Shown: positions 17,461-27,007 of the stretch, one piece after another
Layout: each line of letters begins with the position of its first letter
Position numbering within the stretch: the first letter of the stretch is position 1
Assembly: GCF_000190535.1 (NCBI RefSeq)
Contig: NC_015160.1
Coordinates: forward strand, 1,550,001-1,614,000
Direction of reading: 5' to 3'
DNA length: 64,000 nt
Source of the DNA: Odoribacter splanchnicus DSM 20712
GTDB taxonomy: Bacteria; Bacteroidota; Bacteroidia; Bacteroidales; Marinifilaceae
Made by a program: the position numbers and the translations under genes
Notes under the pieces: generated by a model
The model's input: only the letters and a program-made list of their open reading frames with translations
What the model was told of the DNA's origin: nothing
The model's database searches: none

Positions 17461-17720
17461 CTTTTGAAAAAACAAAAAACAATATTCAAAAAAGAGAAAA
17501 AACTGACATTTATAAATAATGATATAATTATATCAGTTTTCTTATTTCAGTAAAGAAATTAATTAATTTAAAAATAATATATAAAAAATAAATACAAACA
17601 AGTAATATTTACGTGCCTACAGTTCATAAACCGACTTAACCTATTAGAAAAAGAAAAACAACATCAGAATATTTTGTAGAATTACCCATATTTCAAAATA
17701 TAATGAGGTATTGAAATAGC

Positions 17721-17848
17721 CAGACCGGCAAGAACAAACGCTATATTTGAGTTACCTAGGATTGCCGACCTCACTATAAAGACGTTGCAAAGCGTTCTTG
17801 TTTATTCCGTAACGAAAAAAGCAAGCATTATCGCTCTTGCCCGGTCTG
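17721..17848. repeat. 128-bp imperfect palindrome
   Basis: The ends CAGACCGGCAAGA (17721-17733) and TCTTGCCCGGTCTG (17835-17848) are inverted repeats with a single extra base. A second, competing inverted pair is AGAACAAACGCT (17731-17742) with AGCGTTCTTGTT (17791-17802). No open reading frame of note lies inside. Could be a structured RNA or a small non-autonomous element. Confidence 0.6.
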
Positions 17849-17925
17849 AGCTAATTTGAAAGTTTTATATAATGAATCAAGCAATAGAAAGCATAACTAG
17901 ATGATCACTGCCGACTCATCTACAT

Positions 17926-17990
17926 GGGAGGAAAAGAAACCAAGGAAAGTATTCCCAAGTTAATCCTTACAGGTTCTACCTCCCTTTCTT
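17926..17990 (+). terminator. hairpin d with TCCCAAGT loop
   Basis: The nested stems are GGGAGG (17926-17931) with CCTCCC (17979-17984), GAAACC with GGTTCT, and AAGGA with TCCTT. The loop contains ATTCCCAAGTTAA. A run rich in T follows. This is the best-paired of the four CCCAAG hairpins. Confidence 0.65.
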
Positions 17991-18243
17991 TTTGTCACTA
18001 TTTCAACATATTCTTCACTTCTCCCTTCTGACATACACAGGCATACCGACCAGTTCTTTTTCATATTTTTCCTTTAAACTCTCTTCAAATTTAAACATTT
18101 TTTGCAAGCGGTCCCCTCAGGCTGTAACTCACGGGGAAGGGAGAAAGCGGGCTATTGTTAAAAAAATAGTGGAAAGTGATATATTCTTAAAATTATCGTT
18201 AACTTCAACCGTTCAATAAAACGGTGTTTCCGATCAGATTATA

Positions 18244-19122
18244 ATGAAAAAAATTATCAAAAATATACTTCAATATATTGCAGTCATCGTTATTTCGTTA
18301 GTGATAGCAATCTTGTTACGACTGTTTGTCGTCGATTTTTATTCCATCCCCAGCGACTCCATGCAACCGACGATAGAACCGGGAGATTTTATTATGGTAA
18401 ATAAATTGAGTTTCGGTGCGCGGATGTATAAAAATTTCGATTTTCTGAAAGACCGAACAGAACCGGAAACTTACCGGATCAAAGGCTTCTCGAAAATTCA
18501 TAATGGGGATGTGCTGGTTTTTAATTTTCCCTATTCAGGAGGATGGGACAGGATCAGTATGCACCTTTCCCGTTTCTATGTCAAACGCTGCATCGGTATA
18601 CCGGGCGATAGTCTGCAAATCAAAGGGGGATTTTATGAAATCAACGGTAGGCGGGGAATAGGCAATCTGAACGATCAGGAGATGCTTTCCAATTATCGGG
18701 GTGAATATCCGCAGGGAATATACAACACTTATCCATTCGACTACCGGCTAGGCTGGAACTTTATAAATTTCGGTCCCCTTTATCTGCCCCGTAAAGGGGA
18801 TACCTTACCGATCGATACTTCAGCTGTCCAGATCTATTATAAAATGATTAAATACGAAAGTGGGCTGAACTTGCAAGAGCGAGAAGGTCAGGTGTGGTGT
18901 GGCGATTCACTGGTCGAGCGTTATACTTTCCGTACCAACTGGTATTTTATGGGCGGTGACAATATGTGGAATTCTCAGGATTCGCGCTATCTGGGGCCTA
19001 TCCCCGAAGAATTTATCATCGGTAAAGCGACCTTGATTCTGACAGCCAAAGATCCCGAAACGAAAGCCTATCGCTGGAGGCGTTTTTTTACCCGGATCAG
19101 GAAAGAGGTAAAGAACAGATAG
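18244..19122 (+). CDS. lepB: signal peptidase I
   Basis: A 292-residue type I signal peptidase. One N-terminal membrane helix (residues ~10-30) is followed by box B with the catalytic Ser39 in YSIPSDSMQP and the general base Lys114 in YVKRCIGIPGD. The C-terminal box GDNMWNSQDSRYLGPIP is near residue 240. It cleaves signal peptides of exported proteins at the outer face of the inner membrane. The length is normal for the short Bacteroidetes form. It ends at a strong shared terminator with the convergent flavoprotein gene. Confidence 0.95.
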   Translation: MKKIIKNILQYIAVIVISLVIAILLRLFVVDFYSIPSDSMQPTIEPGDFIMVNKLSFGARMYKNFDFLKDRTEPETYRIKGFSKIHNGDVLVFNFPYSGGWDRISMHLSRFYVKRCIGIPGDSLQIKGGFYEINGRRGIGNLNDQEMLSNYRGEYPQGIYNTYPFDYRLGWNFINFGPLYLPRKGDTLPIDTSAVQIYYKMIKYESGLNLQEREGQVWCGDSLVERYTFRTNWYFMGGDNMWNSQDSRYLGPIPEEFIIGKATLILTAKDPETKAYRWRRFFTRIRKEVKNR

Positions 19123-19164
19123 GAGCTGACCACAAAAGCTAAAACTTTTGGACCAGCTCCTTCT
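19122..19164. terminator. bidirectional terminator between lepB and the flavoprotein gene
   Basis: GGAGCTGACCACAAAAG pairs with CTTTTGGACCAGCTCC around a CTAAAA loop (19122-19160), with one or two mismatches. It overlaps the last base of lepB and ends 18 bp before the convergent stop. T-rich sequence lies on the plus side. Confidence 0.8.
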
Positions 19165-19177
19165 CTATAAAGACCGA

Positions 19178-21460
19178 TTACGATCTTAGCTGAGCATCCA
19201 TATGAGCAGCTGCCCGGCGTCCGTCTCCCATAGCGAGGATCACCGTAGCTCCTCCCCGGACAATATCCCCACCGGCATAAAACTCCGGCAGATTCGACTG
19301 CATGGTAGCATCATTCACGACAATCGTACCTTTCTTAGAAACTTCCAGTCCGGCCACCGAACGGGGAACGATCGGATTAGGCGAAACTCCGACAGCTACC
19401 ACTACCACATCGGCATCGATCAGGTATTCGCTCCCTTCAACCGGCACAGGACGACGACGTCCGCTGGCATCGGGTTCACCAAGTTCCATTTTCTGAACCC
19501 TGACTTGTTTTACTCTTCCCTTTTCATCAGCGATATATTCTACCGGATTGGTCAAAGTGATAAATTCGCATCCTTCTTCCTTGGCATGTTTCACCTCTTC
19601 GAGACGTGCAGGCATTTCTTCTTCACTGCGCCGGTAAACAATCATCGCTCTCTCGGCTCCCAAACGTTTAGCGGTACGAACAGAGTCCATCGCTGTATTT
19701 CCACCACCGACTACGACTACATTTTTTCCCCGGTAGACCGGCGTATCCGAAAACTCGTTATCAGCCCCCATCAAATTCACCCGGGTCAGGTATTCGTTAG
19801 AGGAAAGCACCCCATTCGCATTCTCTCCCGGAATATTCATAAAATTAGGTAAGCCTGCACCGGAAGCGACATAAAATCCTTTGAAACCCTCCTTTTTCAG
19901 GTCTTCGATACTTTCGGTCATCCCAACGATAAAGTTAGTTACAAACTTCACACCCATTTTTTTCAGGTTACCGATTTCCACATCTACGATATGATTCGGC
20001 AGACGGAATTCAGGAATACCGTATTTCAATACCCCTCCAATCTCGTGGAGCGCTTCGAAAACCGTAACCTCATAGCCTCTCTTCACCATATCTCCGGCAA
20101 ATGAAAGTCCCGAGGGTCCTGAACCGATCACTGCTATTTTTATTCCGTTGGGAGCAGCCACTTCGGGTATCGCCATCTGACCGGATTCGCGTTCGAAATC
20201 AGCTGCAAAACGTTCCAGATAACCGATAGCTACCGGTGCTTTTTTCATTTTTTGCAGATAGAAACATTTCGATTCACATTGTTTTTCCTGTGGACATACC
20301 CGTCCGCACACTGCCGGCAGAGCACTGGTCTTTTTCAATACGGCAGCAGCTTCAAGAATCTCTCCACGCTCGATATTTTTAATAAATCCTGGAATATCGA
20401 TCCCAACAGGACAGCCTTCCATACAGGTCGGATTAGCACAATCCTGACAACGCCGGGCTTCCCGCATAGCCATTTCTTTCGTCAGCCCGGTATTCACTTC
20501 CAGGCGCTGGCTAGAGATCCGTTCCTGAGGAGTACGTTCGGGCATTTTCACCCTTTCGATCATCGTACGCTCTTTCGCTTTCACAGTTTCGCGCAGTGCT
20601 TTCCGCCAATCGGCATTCCGATCGCTCAGAGCACATTCGCCATGATGTACGAATTCCTCCATTTTTTCGGTTTCCGCCCCTTTAAAACCTCCCAAGCGAG
20701 ACAACATCTCATTGAAATCAATCTGATGGGCATCGAATTCAGGGCCGTCGACACAAGTAAATCTGGTCTTTCCACCGACAGTAACCCGGCAGGCACCACA
20801 CATACCGGTACCGTCCACCATGATAGCATTCAAGCTGGCAATGGTCGGGATTTCATATTTTTTAGTGAGTAAAGCACAAAACTTCATCATGATAGCCGGT
20901 CCGATAGTTACACACAGATCCACTTTTTCACGGCCGATCACTTCTTCCATCCCCACGGTTACAACTCCTTGTTTACCATAACTTCCGTCATCGGTCATGA
21001 TGATCACTTCATCGGAAGCTTTGCGCACTTCATCTTCCAGAATAATCAGTTCTTTAGTACGAGCAGCCAAAATACTCACTACCCGGTTACCGGCAGCCTT
21101 AAAGGCCCGTATAATCGGCAACAGAGGAGCCACACCGACACCACCTCCACAAGCCAACACGGTTCCCACTTTCTCTATATGAGTCGCTTTGCCCAATGGT
21201 CCTACCAAATCCGTTATATATTCTCCTTCTTCGAGATTACATAATTTGGTAGAAGAAACTCCCATTTTCTGGATCACAAGCGTAATCGTACCTTTCACCG
21301 GATCAGCGTCCGAAATCGTTAACGGCATCCGTTCGCCTTTTTCACCTACCCGTACAATCACAAAATTACCCGGTTTCCTGGATTTAGCTATTAAAGGAGC
21401 CTCGACGACCATTTGCACCACCTTCTCAGAGAAGTACGTTTTTTTCAGAATCTTATTCAT
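19178..21460 (-). CDS. NfnAB-like fusion: ferredoxin-NADP reductase subunit joined to glutamate synthase small-subunit-like oxidoreductase
   Basis: A 760-residue fusion. Residues ~1-280 form an FAD/NAD-binding reductase like the dihydroorotate dehydrogenase electron transfer subunit (FVIVRVGEKGERMPLTISDAD; ACGGGVGVAPLLP). They end in a [2Fe-2S] Cys set (GTGMCGACRV...FTCVDGPEF). Residues ~310-760 are GltD/NfnB-like, with two [4Fe-4S] Cys groups (CQDCANPTCMEGCPVG and CGRVCPQEKQCESKC) and two nucleotide folds (GSGPSGLSFAGDMV; VVVGGGNTAMDS). Separate NfnA and NfnB proteins bifurcate electrons among NADH, ferredoxin and NADPH. The fusion is known in Bacteroidetes, but whether it bifurcates cannot be told here. 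The gene is monocistronic. Confidence 0.9.
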   Translation of the reverse strand: MNKILKKTYFSEKVVQMVVEAPLIAKSRKPGNFVIVRVGEKGERMPLTISDADPVKGTITLVIQKMGVSSTKLCNLEEGEYITDLVGPLGKATHIEKVGTVLACGGGVGVAPLLPIIRAFKAAGNRVVSILAARTKELIILEDEVRKASDEVIIMTDDGSYGKQGVVTVGMEEVIGREKVDLCVTIGPAIMMKFCALLTKKYEIPTIASLNAIMVDGTGMCGACRVTVGGKTRFTCVDGPEFDAHQIDFNEMLSRLGGFKGAETEKMEEFVHHGECALSDRNADWRKALRETVKAKERTMIERVKMPERTPQERISSQRLEVNTGLTKEMAMREARRCQDCANPTCMEGCPVGIDIPGFIKNIERGEILEAAAVLKKTSALPAVCGRVCPQEKQCESKCFYLQKMKKAPVAIGYLERFAADFERESGQMAIPEVAAPNGIKIAVIGSGPSGLSFAGDMVKRGYEVTVFEALHEIGGVLKYGIPEFRLPNHIVDVEIGNLKKMGVKFVTNFIVGMTESIEDLKKEGFKGFYVASGAGLPNFMNIPGENANGVLSSNEYLTRVNLMGADNEFSDTPVYRGKNVVVVGGGNTAMDSVRTAKRLGAERAMIVYRRSEEEMPARLEEVKHAKEEGCEFITLTNPVEYIADEKGRVKQVRVQKMELGEPDASGRRRPVPVEGSEYLIDADVVVVAVGVSPNPIVPRSVAGLEVSKKGTIVVNDATMQSNLPEFYAGGDIVRGGATVILAMGDGRRAAAHMDAQLRS

Positions 21461-21531
21461 TTTTTATACGTTTATAGTTCTTTGTTATATGGGCCGTATG
21501 GAATATTTTTCAATTCCACCTTTTGGTGATA

Positions 21532-21599
21532 CAAAATTAGTGGCTATTTTCTCACAAACAACCCTTTAACAGAAAATTAAACAAAAAGTTCTATATTTG
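21532..21599. promoter_or_regulatory. divergent promoters for the flavoprotein and SUI1 genes
   Basis: Minus strand: TAATTTTG at 21532-21539, with GTTG 19 bp upstream, serves the flavoprotein gene. Plus strand: TATATTTG at 21592-21599 serves the SUI1-like gene. Both fit TAnnTTTG. Confidence 0.65.
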
Positions 21600-21678
21600 T
21601 ATTTCTATTAAGAGATGGGAGAGAAGTGAAGATGAAAGATTAGGGATGTATCATCTCAGGAATTTAAGATATTAGTTT

Positions 21679-22011
21679 ATGAAAGCAGATAAAAAGAACC
21701 GAATCCATGTAGTTTATTCCACTGATCCGAACTATAATTACGAATACAATAACGAGACAGAAGACGAGACATTACCCCCGGAAAAACAAAATCTGAGAGT
21801 AATGCTCGACTCCAAACAACGTAAAGGGAAAACGGTCACCTTAGTACAGGGCTTTGTAGGCAGGGAAGACGATCTGAAAGAACTGGCCAAACTGCTAAAA
21901 AACAAATGCGGAGTCGGCGGATCGGTAAAAGACGGAGAGATCATCATTCAGGGAGAAGTGAAAGAAAAAGTCCTGAATATCCTCCGGGAAAATAAATACC
22001 GGGCCAAATAA
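21679..22011 (+). CDS. eIF1/SUI1-like translation factor (YciH family)
   Basis: A 110-residue protein. The C-terminal 75 residues form the SUI1 fold: LRVMLDSKQRKGKTVTLVQGF, KELAKLLKNKCGVGGSVKDG and EIIIQGEVKEKVLNIL. The KxxCGxGGSxKDG signature is typical of YciH. The N-terminal 35 residues are polar and acidic. Bacterial YciH proteins resemble eukaryotic initiation factor eIF1; their role in bacteria is weakly defined, with start-site discrimination proposed. It has its own promoter and a terminator after it. Confidence 0.9.
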   Translation: MKADKKNRIHVVYSTDPNYNYEYNNETEDETLPPEKQNLRVMLDSKQRKGKTVTLVQGFVGREDDLKELAKLLKNKCGVGGSVKDGEIIIQGEVKEKVLNILRENKYRAK

Positions 22012-22053
22012 AGGTTGCTCCATTACGTTCCAGCGATTTTATCAATTCAATTT

Positions 22054-22088
22054 TCCTCTGAAAGACGATATTATCTTCTTTCAGAGGA
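22054..22088. terminator. bidirectional hairpin after the SUI1 gene
   Basis: TCCTCTGAAAGA (22054-22065) and TCTTTCAGAGGA (22077-22088) are perfect 12-bp arms around an 11-base loop. It lies between two convergent genes and serves both. Confidence 0.8.
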
Positions 22089-22103
22089 GTTTGTCAAGTC
22101 ACT

Positions 22104-22160
22104 TCAGCCTTCTCCTTTCTGTTTCAGCCCTTAGCCTATAGCCTCCCGGCCTTTTACCTC
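22104..22160 (-). repeat. heptamer spacer repeat (AGGCTAAA type), locus 1
   Basis: Read on the minus strand, it carries GGTAAAAGGC, AGGCTATAGGCTAAGGGCTGAAA and AGGAGAAGGCTG. It directly follows the stop codon of the permease gene. The same family recurs at 40629, 45120 and 50635. Confidence 0.5.
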
Positions 22161-24551
22161 TTATTCATCCCTCAGTGCCTCCACCGGATTCACCCGGATG
22201 ATCGCGCGTATTTTCCAGGCAATGGTCAAAGCCACCACCGTTACCATCACAAAGACTATAAAAATCCAAAAGGCCGGACCGTGACCGAAATGCAGGGTAA
22301 ACCCCTGAAGCCACAAATGCATGATCCAGTTCAGAAAAGGGAAAGTAAGCACCATCGCCGCCACTAATAACCTCAGGTATAACCGGGCAAAGAGACGTAC
22401 TATCACATAAGCCGATGCTCCGTTGATTTTACGGATAGCGATTTCCTTTCGTCGCCTTTCGGTATCGATACTGATCGCCGAATAAATCCCCAGAACAGTA
22501 ATCGACAGACACACCAGCGTGAAAAACAGCAACATCGATTTCATCTGTTCCTGGGAGTGATTTTCTTTCTGCACCAATTCTTCCAGTGTAAAAATCCGGT
22601 TGTCCAGACTTTCCGGCACTTCTTCGGCCAGCATACGTTGCACCGTCTCCATGACCTTCGCTTTGGAGCCGGGAAGTACTTTAAGATAACACCACCTGGG
22701 ATGTTCACTCAACATCCATAAACGTGCCCACGTATGACTTTCTGCATAAATCTGAGGAATAGCTTCCACCACCCCACAGATATTTATTTTTTTCCCATCG
22801 ATATCTTCAAATCCATCGGTGATGACCTTTCCTCCGTATATGCCGTCGATAATCCGGTCAGCCACCCTTTGCCCCGGATACTTAAACATTTCGCCGGCAA
22901 GTACGGGAATATGAAAGAAAGAAGCAAAATTCGGTCCGGTCCGCACCTCACAGAATTCCCGGTACTGCCCTTCCCCCAGCCGAACCGTCGTCGTCGAAAA
23001 GTATCCGCCGAACAAATCCTTATCCATCGGCAAGACATCGGTGACACCGGCAATCTCTCCGAAACGGGCGATATAAGCCGTTTCCAATCCCTGCAACTGC
23101 GGATAGGTGAGATTAACTTCGAGGATATGCTCCCTCTCCTGTTTATCGAGAAAAGGAAAAATATTCTTCATATTCATTTCCGATTGTAAATAAACGGCCA
23201 GTCCGCCGGTAAAAAACAGGAAACAAATCACCAATTGCATACCCAACATCCAATTCCGTAATCTGTTTTTTCTTATTTTCAGGGAGGTTCCTATACCGGT
23301 CTGTATGCTCTGACGATTCAGCCGATGGGAAATCCCCCAGCAAACTCCCAGAAACAGGACGACACAGCCCCCCAGATATTGTAACAAATGGCGGTACAGC
23401 ATAGCCGGCTCAAAAACGATCACCTGCCTCGTCAGACTAAAATCCAACCTATCGTATAGTAATTCGAGCAAACAAGCCACGATAATCCCGACAGCCATAA
23501 GCATGATCATCGTTTCGGCAAACAACAACCCCAATACCTGTCGACAGCTACTCCCGATAGCCCGGCGGATATTGTATTCCTTTTGTCGATTCAGAAAATT
23601 ACCGCTGATGAAAATAAAAAAATTCAGTACCGCCACCAACAGGATCAATAATCCGATGCATAAATACCCATAGCCGAGATCATGATAATATTCCGTACTG
23701 TTCTTTCCGGGTGACAATAACTGCGGTCTTCCTTCCATTCCCGAGACAAAAACCTTATTTTTTTCGGGATCGATCCTTTGATTCACCGTTTCTTTTTTCA
23801 CTCCGGGATATAGCAAAGCAAACGTCGTACATCCGGTTCCCTCTCCCGGTACATACCCGGCAAATCGGCCCTGCTGATCGTTAATCAACAGGGCATCAAT
23901 CCGATTCAGGAGACTATAACTGGCATTCACCGGCAAATCCTCCATCACTCCCGACACCACATAATCGATAGCGGCCAATTCTTCCGGAGTATAATTTCTT
24001 TCGGACCTTCTTGTCAATTTATTCGGATGGAATACCTTACCGACCGGATTTTGTTTTCCAAAAATCCGACGTGCAGCAGACCGGCTCAATACTACAGCAT
24101 TCTTTTGCCGGAACAACTGCCTCCAATTTCCTTCGGTCAGTTGCACCGAGAAAACCTTCTGAAAGTTGCTGTCGACCTCGATCGTATAAAGCATACAGAC
24201 CAAAGGTTTTTTCTCTCCGCGTTCGAAGGTTACATTCATTTGTCCCCCATAGGATACTGCCGTACAACACTCGATCTGTCCCGGAAAAGCCGTTTCCATA
24301 TCCCCGGCCAAAGTCGGCGGTGTCCCGGCAAAATAATCCTGCAACTCCCCGCCTTCTCCTACCTTGATCTGTATCTCCGCCATCCGGTCATAGTTAGGGA
24401 AGACCTTATCTATCGAAAAGAACAAACGGGCACAAAAATTACACAATACAAAACAGAGTAATCCCATCGCCAGACCGACTACCGCAATTCCGGCCGATAC
24501 TTTATATTTACAGATATTGCGCCAGGCAACAATCAAAATGTGTCGAATCAT
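22161..24551 (-). CDS. MacB/FtsX-type ABC transporter permease
   Basis: A 796-residue permease with the double layout usual in Bacteroidetes: one N-terminal helix, a large periplasmic MacB_PCD domain, three helices (near residues 290-400), then a second helix-periplasmic-three-helix unit that ends INPVEAL-like (VNPVEALRDE). It is related to the permease encoded just upstream (24583) and is the last gene of the efflux operon driven by the sigma-54 promoter at 29919. Such permeases are mechanotransmitters that need an ATPase partner, and no ATPase gene is present here. The substrate is unknown. Confidence 0.88.
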   Translation of the reverse strand: MIRHILIVAWRNICKYKVSAGIAVVGLAMGLLCFVLCNFCARLFFSIDKVFPNYDRMAEIQIKVGEGGELQDYFAGTPPTLAGDMETAFPGQIECCTAVSYGGQMNVTFERGEKKPLVCMLYTIEVDSNFQKVFSVQLTEGNWRQLFRQKNAVVLSRSAARRIFGKQNPVGKVFHPNKLTRRSERNYTPEELAAIDYVVSGVMEDLPVNASYSLLNRIDALLINDQQGRFAGYVPGEGTGCTTFALLYPGVKKETVNQRIDPEKNKVFVSGMEGRPQLLSPGKNSTEYYHDLGYGYLCIGLLILLVAVLNFFIFISGNFLNRQKEYNIRRAIGSSCRQVLGLLFAETMIMLMAVGIIVACLLELLYDRLDFSLTRQVIVFEPAMLYRHLLQYLGGCVVLFLGVCWGISHRLNRQSIQTGIGTSLKIRKNRLRNWMLGMQLVICFLFFTGGLAVYLQSEMNMKNIFPFLDKQEREHILEVNLTYPQLQGLETAYIARFGEIAGVTDVLPMDKDLFGGYFSTTTVRLGEGQYREFCEVRTGPNFASFFHIPVLAGEMFKYPGQRVADRIIDGIYGGKVITDGFEDIDGKKINICGVVEAIPQIYAESHTWARLWMLSEHPRWCYLKVLPGSKAKVMETVQRMLAEEVPESLDNRIFTLEELVQKENHSQEQMKSMLLFFTLVCLSITVLGIYSAISIDTERRRKEIAIRKINGASAYVIVRLFARLYLRLLVAAMVLTFPFLNWIMHLWLQGFTLHFGHGPAFWIFIVFVMVTVVALTIAWKIRAIIRVNPVEALRDE

Positions 24552-24582
24552 AATTTCATACCAATCACAAAAAATAATATCT

Positions 24583-26994
24583 TCAATCGTTTTTCAATAC
24601 CTCGGTCGGATTCACCCGGATGATTTTCAGCAATTGAGACCCGATTGTCAACAGCATAATGATCATCATCAGAATAAAAATCGCAGCAAACACATCCGGT
24701 CTCAACGTGATCCGGTGGCTATATTCTTCCAGCCACCGGTGCATCGTCCCGTATATCAGCGGAAAAGCGATACAGGCGGCAAAGATCAAGAGTTTCAGAT
24801 AATGCAGACAAAAGATTCCGGCAATATCCGTCAAAGTAGCTCCGTTGATTTTACGGATAGCCATCTCCCGGCTTCGTTTTTCCACGGCCAGCATCATTGC
24901 CGAATACACACCCAAAGCACTGATCAGTATACAAAAAACAGCCAGCCAAAAGATCATACTGCCGAGTTCGATCACCTTACTTAAATAACCTTCCATATCT
25001 ACCCAAAGATTTTCAATATATAGAGGGGTAAACGAACTCAACTGAGCTTGCACTTTATCTTTCAATGGCTGTATCCCTTGCTGAACATATCCCGGCCTGA
25101 ATTTCACATAAAGCGTTTCGTTGATATAACCTTCCGGGAAAGGCAGATAAATTCCCGGTATGATCCGGGGTTCGTTTCCTACGGGTAAAAGATTCTCCAT
25201 GATACCGATAATCCGGTAAGTAATCACTCCCATCATCCCATCGATAGTCACAGACTTTCCGATCGGATTTTCACCCAGCCAATCGGCAAATGCCCGGTTA
25301 ACGACCATCACATAAGGTTCACCGGTCTTGAAAAAACGCCCTTCCTCCATTTTCGCATGGATAAAATCGGTATAGTTCGGGTCGACACAATTATAGTTCA
25401 ACGTCACTTCTTTCTCTTCCTCCACACCTTCTATCCGATAGCCTTTGGGATACATCATCCAGGGAGCGAGTAATCCGGTACCACTCCGGCACCATTCTTC
25501 GGCATAGGGATTCGCCGCCAGCATATCGCGCATTTGTTTCCGGATCGGCTCGAGACTCTCACCATTCAGATTAAAGGCATAAATACGCTCCATCTCCGCC
25601 CGGGTCATCCCCCCGGCCATCTGGCTTTCCAAGGCTTTTTGCTGATTCTGCATAAACCAGGAGAGACCGATCAGGAACATACAAATGACCAGCTGGATTC
25701 CCAATAGCACTGTCTGCATACGGGCACGGTAAGCAATCCCTCCTCCTTGTAAATTACGTAACATAGTCGCTTGCCGTACCTGCCGGATAATTCCGTATCC
25801 GACAACCAACATCAACAGCCACACTCCGATCAGGTATTCGGCTAAATCACCTCCCATTTTAATCACCCAACTCCCACCCTCGGAAAAATTCATATAATAG
25901 GTCCATTCCCCGGCAAAATACATCGAAATCAGTTCCAGCATGGCCGCCGCTATCACTCCGGTGATGAGCAAAGTCAGGGTTATTTCGACCATAAACAGCT
26001 GAAGCAGCCTCCCTGATGTCGCTCCGTGGAGTTCCCGGATACCCAGTTCTTTCCTGCGGTTGAACATCCTGCCGGCCGTAAACAACAGGAAATTGAACAG
26101 CGCTGTCAGCAAGACCAGCAACCCGATCCCGGAAAATATCAATCCCGCCTTACTCAATAGAGGCTTCCCGGTCAGTTTCTTATAGTCTTTGTAAGGATAA
26201 ACTTTCACAGTCAAAGGTGTATTTCCCCTCCACTCCGGATGTTTCTCCATATAAACACCGATTTTACGGTTCAGCAATTCATAGGAAGTCCCCTCCCGCA
26301 AGCGATAGTATACGAAAACATAATCCCTGTATCGGGCCTGACGCAATACATCGGAATTCAGGACCACCCCGTCCCCATACTGAAAATCCGTACGATGCGG
26401 AAAATTTTCCATCATCGCCGCCACGGTCCAGGAACGCTCAGTATTCTTAAAATCATTTACTTCTGTAAAACTCTTTCCGACCGCTTCCGAAGTACCGAAA
26501 ATTTTATCGGCCCCTTCGGATGTCAGTATCAAAACATCGGGTTGCTTTTTCAATTTCTCCCCATTCCCCGCCGTCAGCCGAAAATCATAAAAATCGAAAA
26601 AAGAACTATCCGTCAGCACAAAGAAAGCCTTCGCAGCTGTCTGTTTCCCATTTTCCTGCCCGACGACACATAATTTATCGCTGACCCCGGACATACCGAC
26701 ATAATATACCGATTTTTCAATCTCAGGAAACTCCTGTTTCAACTGTTCAGCCAGATCCAGGCTGACCAACTCGTCGACCTCCCCATTTTCCCGGATAGTG
26801 ACCAATTTATAAGTCTCCCCGTAATGGGGTAACTGTTTATTCCAGGCCAACTCTTTCCTCAACATATAATTACATACCGTAAAGCAGGATAATCCTCCGG
26901 CTAACCCGAGTACACAAATCACCGATTGTAACTTGTACTTCAATAAATTCCGGTATGCCATTTTCAGTCCATGACAACTCATCTCTTTATTCAA
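24583..26994 (-). CDS. MacB/FtsX-type ABC transporter permease
   Basis: An 803-residue permease with the same two-unit MacB_PCD/FtsX layout as the next gene. The start MNKEMSCHGLKMAYRNLLKYKLQSVICVLGLAGG is family-typical, an RRKELGIRELHGAT loop lies near residue 320 and the RSREMAIRKINGAT loop near residue 690. It ends VNPTEVLKND. It lies 31 bp upstream of the second permease. The pair probably forms a heterodimer or two alternative pumps sharing the HlyD/TolC partners. The ATP-binding subunit must come from elsewhere. Confidence 0.88.
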   Translation of the reverse strand: MNKEMSCHGLKMAYRNLLKYKLQSVICVLGLAGGLSCFTVCNYMLRKELAWNKQLPHYGETYKLVTIRENGEVDELVSLDLAEQLKQEFPEIEKSVYYVGMSGVSDKLCVVGQENGKQTAAKAFFVLTDSSFFDFYDFRLTAGNGEKLKKQPDVLILTSEGADKIFGTSEAVGKSFTEVNDFKNTERSWTVAAMMENFPHRTDFQYGDGVVLNSDVLRQARYRDYVFVYYRLREGTSYELLNRKIGVYMEKHPEWRGNTPLTVKVYPYKDYKKLTGKPLLSKAGLIFSGIGLLVLLTALFNFLLFTAGRMFNRRKELGIRELHGATSGRLLQLFMVEITLTLLITGVIAAAMLELISMYFAGEWTYYMNFSEGGSWVIKMGGDLAEYLIGVWLLMLVVGYGIIRQVRQATMLRNLQGGGIAYRARMQTVLLGIQLVICMFLIGLSWFMQNQQKALESQMAGGMTRAEMERIYAFNLNGESLEPIRKQMRDMLAANPYAEEWCRSGTGLLAPWMMYPKGYRIEGVEEEKEVTLNYNCVDPNYTDFIHAKMEEGRFFKTGEPYVMVVNRAFADWLGENPIGKSVTIDGMMGVITYRIIGIMENLLPVGNEPRIIPGIYLPFPEGYINETLYVKFRPGYVQQGIQPLKDKVQAQLSSFTPLYIENLWVDMEGYLSKVIELGSMIFWLAVFCILISALGVYSAMMLAVEKRSREMAIRKINGATLTDIAGIFCLHYLKLLIFAACIAFPLIYGTMHRWLEEYSHRITLRPDVFAAIFILMMIIMLLTIGSQLLKIIRVNPTEVLKND

Positions 26995-27007
26995 TTTTCT
27001 GTAATTT

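Larger units (their letters stand above)
17389..18243. other. 855-bp intergenic region with relic promoter and structured elements
   Basis: Very A/T-rich (about 17400-17700), with a relic NVEALA-type promoter, a small hairpin (AAAAAACTGA 17497-17506 with TCAGTTTT 17533-17540), the 128-bp imperfect palindrome at 17721 and hairpin d at 17926. Nearer to lepB, TCCCC (18111-18115) and GGGGA (18134-18138) bracket a short loop in a G-rich patch that I cannot assign. I see no gene. Confidence 0.6.

Noticed and set aside
18100..18170. G-rich patch with TCCCC/GGGGA pairing before lepB, considered as a riboswitch
   Set aside because: It does not fit any riboswitch core that I can recall, and lepB is not a usual target. 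It is left as unassigned.
17992..18219. 75-codon plus-strand frame before lepB
   Set aside because: Ser/Phe-rich composition from T/C-rich DNA, no start signal, and it begins inside the tail of hairpin d.
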